Shown here one piece after another: positions 58,633 through 64,000 of a stretch of DNA of 64,000 nt. The stretch is from Yoonia rosea. GTDB taxonomy: Bacteria > Pseudomonadota > Alphaproteobacteria > Rhodobacterales > Rhodobacteraceae. The stretch spans positions 124,001 to 188,000 of the forward strand of contig NZ_FTPR01000002.1 of the NCBI RefSeq assembly GCF_900156505.1, written 5' to 3'. The notes beneath the pieces are model-generated. The model saw only the letters and a program-made list of their open reading frames with translations. It was not told the origin of the DNA and did not search any database. Positions within the stretch are counted from its first letter, which is position 1. Every line of letters starts with the position of its first letter. The translations under genes were made by a program, and so were the position numbers.

Positions 58633-59562
58633 TCAGTCACCCAGCGGCTGAAGCAGCCCCTCCAGACGGGCACGCAAATGCTCGTGCTGGCTTGGCAGTT
58701 TGAGCGCTTCACCCAAGTGCGCGGTGTCTTCGTCGCGGTCAAAACCAGGCTCGTTGGTGGCGACCTCGAACAGCACACCACCGGGTGTGCGGAAATAAAT
58801 CGCGTAGAAATAATCGCGGTCAATCACAGGGGTCACTTGGTATCCGGTATCAAGCAGTGCCTCGCGGACCTCGAGCTGCCGTGCACGGTTGTCGACAGCA
58901 AAGGCAAGGTGGTGGACCGAGCCTGCACCTTGTGCTGCATATCCTGCCGTGGGGATTTCTTCGATATCAATGATGTTCGCGTCATTTCCGCCCGGCACGA
59001 CAAAGCGGGTCACGTTGTCTTGGGTATCAAGCTTTTCATAGCCCATGAACTGCAACAGCTCGCTGCTCATTGCGGCCTGTTGCAGGCGCATATCAGCAGA
59101 GTGGAATCCACGGATACCCATCTCTTGGCTCACACCATTGCCGGTCCAAGGTGCGCGGTCATCGTCACTTTCGACCAAGGCGAACTGATCTCCGTCAGGG
59201 CCATCAAACAACACACGCTTTTCGCCAAAACGCGTGTCCTGCGCAACGCCGGTAACCTCGAAAGTTGCGAAACGGTCAAGCCACGCCTGCGACGTCCCTG
59301 TAGGAATACTGAATGCGGTACGCCCCACTTCGCCGACACCCTTGCGGCCACGGCCTGCGTTGGGGAATGGAAAGTAGGTCATCACAGTGCCGGGAGATCC
59401 GGCCTCGTCACCATAATAGAGGTGATACACATCAGGTGCATCAAAGTTCACAGTCTTCTTTACCCGGCGCAATCCAAGCACGTTGGTAAAGAATGCATTG
59501 TTCTCACGGGCGTCACTGGCCAGTGAGGTGACGTGGTGCAGGCCCTTAATCTGGTTGATCAT
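58633..59562 (-). CDS. Ring-cleaving dioxygenase, MhqO/LinE-like (VOC superfamily)
   Basis: 309 residues with two glyoxalase/VOC modules. The first has GLHHVTSLASD (H9/H10), the second SVHHLAFAVDN plus GVLFEVATNEPGF, giving the His-His-Glu metal site. Homologues open hydroquinones and chlorohydroquinones. It is followed at 1 base by the MhqD-like hydrolase, recalling B. subtilis mhqNOP and mhqD. Confidence 0.88.
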   Translation of the reverse strand: MINQIKGLHHVTSLASDARENNAFFTNVLGLRRVKKTVNFDAPDVYHLYYGDEAGSPGTVMTYFPFPNAGRGRKGVGEVGRTAFSIPTGTSQAWLDRFATFEVTGVAQDTRFGEKRVLFDGPDGDQFALVESDDDRAPWTGNGVSQEMGIRGFHSADMRLQQAAMSSELLQFMGYEKLDTQDNVTRFVVPGGNDANIIDIEEIPTAGYAAQGAGSVHHLAFAVDNRARQLEVREALLDTGYQVTPVIDRDYFYAIYFRTPGGVLFEVATNEPGFDRDEDTAHLGEALKLPSQHEHLRARLEGLLQPLGD

Positions 59563-59620
59563 CTCGCTCTCCTATCTTGCTGACAGGTTACATAGCGGAT
59601 TCGATCATGCACTAAACATC

Positions 59621-59649
59621 CACGGGCGCACCGATTTGGTGCGCCCGTG
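59621..59649 (-). terminator. Terminator of aldehyde dehydrogenase gene
   Basis: Perfect 12-bp stem (59621-59632 with 59638-59649), loop GATTT, 9 bases past the aldehyde dehydrogenase stop. No long T run. Confidence 0.8.
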
Positions 59650-59658
59650 CACATGACA

Positions 59659-61098
59659 CTATTCGGCAGCCCAACCCGAGATTGCTTTGACCTCGAGGAA
59701 TTCTTCGATCCCCCAGACACCGCCTTCGCGCGCGCGCCCCGACATTTTCATGCCGCCAAAGGGCGAACCCGCACCGCGGGACTGGCCGTTCATCTCAACC
59801 ATGCCGGACCGCAGGGCGCGGGCCATGCGGTTGCGCTTGGCACCATCTTGGGACTGGACATAGTTGGTCAGACCATAGGGCGTATCATTGGCGATCCGCA
59901 CAGCATCCGCTTCATCCTCGAACGGAATAATCGACAGGACAGGACCAAAGATTTCCTCCTGCGCAATGCGCATGTCATTGGTCACATCGGCAAAGACTGT
60001 TGGACGCACGTAATACCCGCGGTTCATTCCCTCAGGCAGACCGGGACCACCGGCCACAAGGCGCGCACCTTCGTTAATGCCCACCTCGATCATTTCCTGA
60101 ATTTTGGTCCATTGGCTCTTGTTCACCACGGGGCCGATATGCCGCCCGGGTTCTGACGCGGGGCCAACGGTGATACTCTTGGCCGTCTCGGCCGCCACTT
60201 CAACCGCTTGGTCGTAGATCGACCGCTCAACCAACATGCGGGTCGGCGCGTTACAGGATTGGCCAGAGTTGCTCATGCAATGAATGACACCACGTTTCAC
60301 AGCCTTCTCATCGGCATCGGCAAAGATCACGTTCGCACCCTTTCCGCCAAGTTCGAGCGTGACACGTTTCAGCGTCTCGGCTGCGGCGGCAGAGATCGCC
60401 TTACCGGCGCGTGTCGAGCCCGTGAAACTGATCATCGCCACATCTTCGTGGCGCGACAGCTGGCTCCCCACACCGGCACCATCACCATTCACAAGGTTGA
60501 AGACACCGGCAGGGACGCCCGCATCATGCACAAATTCGGCAAACAACAGCGACGACAGCGGCGATTCCTCGGAGGGTTTCAAAACCATCGTGCAACCGGC
60601 CAGAAGCGCCGGGATCACCTTGAGCGTGACCTGGTTCATCGGCCAGTTCCACGGTGTGATCAGGCCCACGACACCAATCGGTTCCATTGCGATGCGGTCA
60701 TTGGGGGCGTGCGGCCCAAGGGGGCGGATCCACTCAATTTCCTTGACCGCCTTTAGGGCGTTTTTCAGGTGCCAAGGCAGGCAAGGAGCCTGACTGCTGC
60801 GCGACATATCAATGGGTGCGCCCATTTCCATACTGATCGCTTGGGCCATTTCCTCGACCCGCGCTTCATATTGATCAAGGATCGCCTTGACATAGGAAGC
60901 ACGCTCTTCGGGATCTGTCGCAGCCCATGCGGGAAACGCCGCCTTGGCCGCAGCAACAGCCGCATCGGTATCTGCCTGATCACCCAGCGAAATAATCGCG
61001 CAGGGATCTTCCGTTGAAGGATCAATCACGTTGTAATCGCGGGGCTGCACCGGTGGCACCCACGCCCCGTTGATATAGAAGTTGCGGTTCTCGATCAT
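59659..61098 (-). CDS. Aldehyde dehydrogenase family protein
   Basis: 479 residues from ATG 61098 (GGGAGAG upstream). Catalytic Cys in NSGQSCNAPTRM, Glu in LELGGKGANV, and PWNWPMNQ and GSTRAGKAI NAD-binding segments. NAD(P)-dependent oxidation of an aldehyde to an acid; substrate unknown. Located upstream of the dioxygenase-hydrolase pair, separated by a terminator, so perhaps a different unit. Confidence 0.92.
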   Translation of the reverse strand: MIENRNFYINGAWVPPVQPRDYNVIDPSTEDPCAIISLGDQADTDAAVAAAKAAFPAWAATDPEERASYVKAILDQYEARVEEMAQAISMEMGAPIDMSRSSQAPCLPWHLKNALKAVKEIEWIRPLGPHAPNDRIAMEPIGVVGLITPWNWPMNQVTLKVIPALLAGCTMVLKPSEESPLSSLLFAEFVHDAGVPAGVFNLVNGDGAGVGSQLSRHEDVAMISFTGSTRAGKAISAAAAETLKRVTLELGGKGANVIFADADEKAVKRGVIHCMSNSGQSCNAPTRMLVERSIYDQAVEVAAETAKSITVGPASEPGRHIGPVVNKSQWTKIQEMIEVGINEGARLVAGGPGLPEGMNRGYYVRPTVFADVTNDMRIAQEEIFGPVLSIIPFEDEADAVRIANDTPYGLTNYVQSQDGAKRNRMARALRSGMVEMNGQSRGAGSPFGGMKMSGRAREGGVWGIEEFLEVKAISGWAAE

Positions 61099-61226
61099 TG
61101 GATCTCTCCCTGACAAATGCTCTTGAAACTTGTGACACCGGCGCGCAACGGGCGCAAGCGGCGGTGGCAGTCAGTGCCTGGGATACCTATATAGACACCA
61201 GTGCACTTCAATAGAGGAACGACACC

Positions 61227-61880
61227 ATGAGTCTCCGCATCAACGACACCATTCCCGATCTGACCGTCGAAACCGACCAAGGCACCCTTTCGCTGCATGA
61301 CTGGATCGGCGATAGCTGGGCGATCCTGTTTTCGCACCCCAAGGATTTCACCCCTGTCTGCACCACCGAATTCGGCGCTGTCGCGCAGCTGGCCGATGAA
61401 TGGGCCAAGCGCGGCACCAAGGTGATGGGCATCAGCGTCGACGGCGTTGAAGATCACAAAAAGTGGAAAAGCGACATCGAAACATTCGCTAAGGCCAAAG
61501 CCGGTTTCCCGATCATCGCCGATGAGGACCTGACCGTCGCCAAAGCCTTCGATATGTTGCCCGCCGACGCCTATCTGCCTGATGGCCGCACACCTGCGGA
61601 CAGTGCCACTGTCCGCGTGGTTTTCATTATTGGGCCTGACAAAAAGCTGAAGCTGTCGATGACCTATCCAATGAACGTCGGCCGTAACTTTGCCGAAGTG
61701 CTCCGCGCGCTTGACGGGCTACAGACAGCTGCAGGACAAGGCGTTGCAATGCCCGCAAACTGGAACGTAGGCGATGACGTGATTATTCCAGCGACGGTCA
61801 GCGATGAAGACGCGAAAGCAAAGTTTGGTGATTTCACGACCGTCTTCCCGTATCTGCGGACGACAAAACTGAAGGGCTAA
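61227..61880 (+). CDS. 1-Cys peroxiredoxin (Prx6 type)
   Basis: 217 residues. The peroxidatic Cys is C45 in FTPVCTTE, and no other cysteine exists in the protein, so it is a strict 1-Cys enzyme. C-terminal domain (MTYPMNVGRNFAEVLRALDGLQ) marks the Prx6 group, which reduces H2O2 and lipid hydroperoxides. Divergent from the aldehyde dehydrogenase. Reduction partner not evident. Confidence 0.95.
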   Translation: MSLRINDTIPDLTVETDQGTLSLHDWIGDSWAILFSHPKDFTPVCTTEFGAVAQLADEWAKRGTKVMGISVDGVEDHKKWKSDIETFAKAKAGFPIIADEDLTVAKAFDMLPADAYLPDGRTPADSATVRVVFIIGPDKKLKLSMTYPMNVGRNFAEVLRALDGLQTAAGQGVAMPANWNVGDDVIIPATVSDEDAKAKFGDFTTVFPYLRTTKLKG

Positions 61881-61903
61881 GCCCGGTCAAAGCACAAATA
61901 AAG

Positions 61904-61934
61904 AAGGCCCCGGTTGGTCAACCGGGGCCTTTTT
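61904..61934. terminator. Strong terminator between peroxiredoxin and outer-membrane protein genes
   Basis: Perfect 12-bp stem (61904-61915 with 61920-61931), loop GGTC, then T to 61934 on the plus strand. It also lies 18 bases past the convergent outer-membrane gene stop. Confidence 0.92.
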
Positions 61935-61951
61935 CATGTCCGGAAGACAAT

Positions 61952-62545
61952 CTAGTAGGAATAGCTGACCGCAACGCCGATGAACGGAACGACCGGAACA
62001 TCCTCAAGATCCGCGTTCAACTCATCGATATCAGCCTGCACAGTGCCGGTGTTGTCGTCAGACGACACCTCTAACGAAGACACGATCACACCGATGTCAC
62101 CCGACACAGACCAGCCCGAGGCGACTTCGGTGCTGAAACCGGTGCTCAACAGCGGCGCCACTTCGTTCTTGAAGTTGATCTCGCCGTCATAGGTTGTGAG
62201 GCCATCCGTGACGGTGCCCGTCACCTCACTGGTGGAAAAGAACAACCCACCTGACAGCCGCCACGCGTTAGCCAGCGGGTAAAAGTCGGCAAGGAGAGCA
62301 ACGCCGCCCAGATCGGCCTCACCATCAACGGTCGCATCGTCGATATCAAATTCATCATCGAAACTAAGACCGCCCATTACCATTCCACGGACGCCAACCT
62401 GCGGACTAACAGCATATTCACCTTCCAGAGACAGACCAAAATTGGTCACACCCACACCAAATGACACGCCATCGAAATTCTGCGCCACAGCACCCGTGGC
62501 CATCGTGCCGAGTGTCGTCGCAGCAAGTATTGCCTTTAAAGTCAT
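61952..62545 (-). CDS. Outer-membrane beta-barrel protein
   Basis: 197 residues. Signal peptide (about 1-21, ends AVAQ), then an eight-strand type barrel of alternating residues (FGVGVTNFGLSLEGEYAVS, RLSGGLFFSTSEVTGTV) ending FIGVAVSYSY, with terminal aromatic residue. OmpW/OmpA-like small barrel family; the function is unknown. Convergent with the peroxiredoxin gene. Confidence 0.8.
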   Translation of the reverse strand: MTLKAILAATTLGTMATGAVAQNFDGVSFGVGVTNFGLSLEGEYAVSPQVGVRGMVMGGLSFDDEFDIDDATVDGEADLGGVALLADFYPLANAWRLSGGLFFSTSEVTGTVTDGLTTYDGEINFKNEVAPLLSTGFSTEVASGWSVSGDIGVIVSSLEVSSDDNTGTVQADIDELNADLEDVPVVPFIGVAVSYSY

Positions 62546-62680
62546 CAGCTATCCTTTCTTGTTTATAATCCAAGGGCCCTGCTGCCCTACTGCGCGACGT
62601 AGTCCTTGATTGCCACCAGGGAAGGGCGCGGCGCACCTGTCGCGCATTTTGCGCGGTCGTGCGGAATTGTAGATATGAAA

Positions 62681-62708
62681 AAACGCCCGACCTTTTGGCC
62701 GGGCGTTT
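62681..62708 (-). terminator. pnp terminator
   Basis: 12-bp stem with one G-U pair (62681-62692 with 62697-62708), loop TTTT; on the minus strand it leads into TTTTTT. About 30 bases past the pnp stop. Confidence 0.92.
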
Positions 62709-62738
62709 CGTTCTTGATCTATCTCGAGAGGCGAGAGC

Positions 62739-64000
62739 CTACTCTTCGCCTTCTTCTTTTGTGATCTCTTTACCGGTTTCCTGATCAACCATCTTCATGG
62801 CCAAACGAACCTTGCCGCGGTCATCAAAGCCCAGCAGTTTAACCCAGACTTCCTGACCTTCCTTAAGAACATCCGAAGGATGGTTCAGGCGGCGGTTCTC
62901 GATCTGGGACACATGCACCAGACCATCGCGCTTGCCAAAGAAGTTCACAAAGGCGCCGAAATCGACCAGTTTCACAACTGTGCCTTTGTAGATCACGCCT
63001 TCTTCCGGTTCGGCCACGATCGAATAGATCATGTCGTAGGCTTTCTTGATCGCCTCGGCATCGTTCGACGCCAGCTTGATCACACCGTCGTCGTTGATGT
63101 CGACTTTGGCACCGGATGTTTCCACGATCTCGCGGATGACCTTACCGCCGGACCCGATCACTTCACGGATCTTGTCAGTCGGGATTTGCATGGTCTCGAT
63201 CTTGGGTGCGTGCACAGAGAATTCCTGCGCGCCCGTGATGGCTTTGCTCATCTCACCCAGAATATGCAAACGGCCTGCTTTCGCCTGCTCAAGCGCCTTT
63301 TTCATGATCTCTGGCGTGATGCCTGCGATCTTGATGTCCATCTGCAAGGATGTGATGCCGTTTTCGGTACCCGCAACCTTGAAGTCCATATCGCCAAGGT
63401 GGTCTTCGTCACCCAAGATATCGGACAGAATGGCGTAAGAGCCGTCTTCTTCCATCACCAGACCCATGGCCACACCGGCAACCGGTGCCTTCAGTGGCAC
63501 ACCAGCGTCCATCATGGACAAAGACCCACCGCAGACAGATGCCATCGAGGATGACCCGTTGGATTCAGTAATCTCGGACACCACGCGAATGGTGTAGGGG
63601 AAATCCGTTGGTGCAGGCAGAACCGCCTGCAGCGCACGCCATGCCAACTTGCCATGACCGATCTCGCGACGACCAGGGCCAGCAACGCGGCCCACTTCAC
63701 CCACCGAATAGGGCGGGAAGTTGTAGTGCAGCATGAAGTTGGATTTATACATGCCTGTCAGCGCGTCGATCATCTGTTCGTCGTCGCCGGTGCCCAGCGT
63801 GGTCACAACCAGACCCTGGGTTTCGCCACGTGTGAACAAGGCAGAACCGTGGGTGCGTGGCAAGATGCCGGTTTCGGACACGATCGGGCGGATGGTGTCG
63901 AGGGCACGGCCATCAATCCGCTTGCCGTTCTTGACAACATCACCGCGCAGAACGCTGGATTCCAGCTTTTTCAGCGCCGCACCAAGGTTGCTATCTTCCT
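62739..64000 (-). CDS. pnp: Polyribonucleotide nucleotidyltransferase, C-terminal part
   Basis: About 420 residues are visible and the frame runs off the right edge, so the N-terminal part is missing. Phosphorolytic RNA 3'-5' exonuclease, degradosome component. Present are the second RNase PH core ([18 protein letters not shown]-type FNLHY and GVAMGLVM segments), the KH domain ([22 protein letters not shown]) and the S1 domain ([30 protein letters not shown]). C-terminal acidic tail EEGEE. Confidence 0.98.
   Translation of the reverse strand, partial: EDSNLGAALKKLESSVLRGDVVKNGKRIDGRALDTIRPIVSETGILPRTHGSALFTRGETQGLVVTTLGTGDDEQMIDALTGMYKSNFMLHYNFPPYSVGEVGRVAGPGRREIGHGKLAWRALQAVLPAPTDFPYTIRVVSEITESNGSSSMASVCGGSLSMMDAGVPLKAPVAGVAMGLVMEEDGSYAILSDILGDEDHLGDMDFKVAGTENGITSLQMDIKIAGITPEIMKKALEQAKAGRLHILGEMSKAITGAQEFSVHAPKIETMQIPTDKIREVIGSGGKVIREIVETSGAKVDINDDGVIKLASNDAEAIKKAYDMIYSIVAEPEEGVIYKGTVVKLVDFGAFVNFFGKRDGLVHVSQIENRRLNHPSDVLKEGQEVWVKLLGFDDRGKVRLAMKMVDQETGKEITKEEGEE

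Overview
The window is a gene-dense, moderately GC-rich (about 60% by eye) chromosomal stretch from an alphaproteobacterium of the order Rhodobacterales, most likely the marine Roseobacter group. The signs are the split atpHAGDC operon, an RpoE-ChrR singlet-oxygen pair divergent from its target operon, family-typical small proteins (DUF1674, DUF2793, DUF3035, DUF3576, DUF4170, DUF2125), a heparinase II/III gene beside purH, and acidic RTX, porin and outer-membrane proteins. The genus cannot be fixed from the sequence alone. Both ends cut a gene: ribF on the left, pnp on the right. I see no rRNA, tRNA, insertion sequence, prophage or CRISPR array.

Layout. 1-5.8 kb: ribF, a YcgN-like Cys-rich protein, threonine aldolase, a hydrolase/isomerase pair, prs, an orphan H-type lectin and a Gly/Asp-rich lipoprotein. 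5.8-10.7 kb: ATP synthase F1 operon on the minus strand. 11-16.3 kb: DUF2793 protein, galE, an RTX-repeat protein and a Wza-type export lipoprotein, a surface/polysaccharide group. 16.3-29.1 kb: DUF1674 (SDHAF4-like), then a long plus-strand run of rsmB, heparinase-like, purH, lspA, DUF3035 lipoprotein, two M16 peptidases, mutL, rmuC and an SDR. 29.1-36.3 kb: chrR-rpoE, a divergent five-gene operon matching the known RpoE target operon of Rhodobacter sphaeroides, and a convergent AlkB-type di-iron monooxygenase.

36.4-46.1 kb: mutY, a DciA-like protein, a DsbA-like thiol oxidoreductase, a CoA-transferase, then a minus-strand lipid A/Kdo cluster (pmbA, cysQ-like, DUF4170, waaA, lpxK) and a DUF2125 envelope protein. 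46.2-50.1 kb: a translationally coupled SDR, enoyl-CoA hydratase, MscS channel and TIGR03862 flavoprotein. 50.1-55.4 kb: a short membrane protein with a long untranslated upstream region, then holA, lptE and leuS on the minus strand and a DUF3576 lipoprotein. 55.7-64 kb: porin, YggS, RluA-type synthase, an MhqD/MhqO-like pair, aldehyde dehydrogenase, 1-Cys peroxiredoxin, an outer-membrane barrel and pnp.

The most informative regulatory signal lies between rpoE and the flavin amine oxidase gene. Two back-to-back elements, each TGATCC-N18-TAA(C/T)A, point away from each other and fit RpoE control of both transcripts. They also show that rpoE probably starts at an internal GTG. Most of the rest is ordinary housekeeping sequence with clear perfect-stem terminators between convergent genes.
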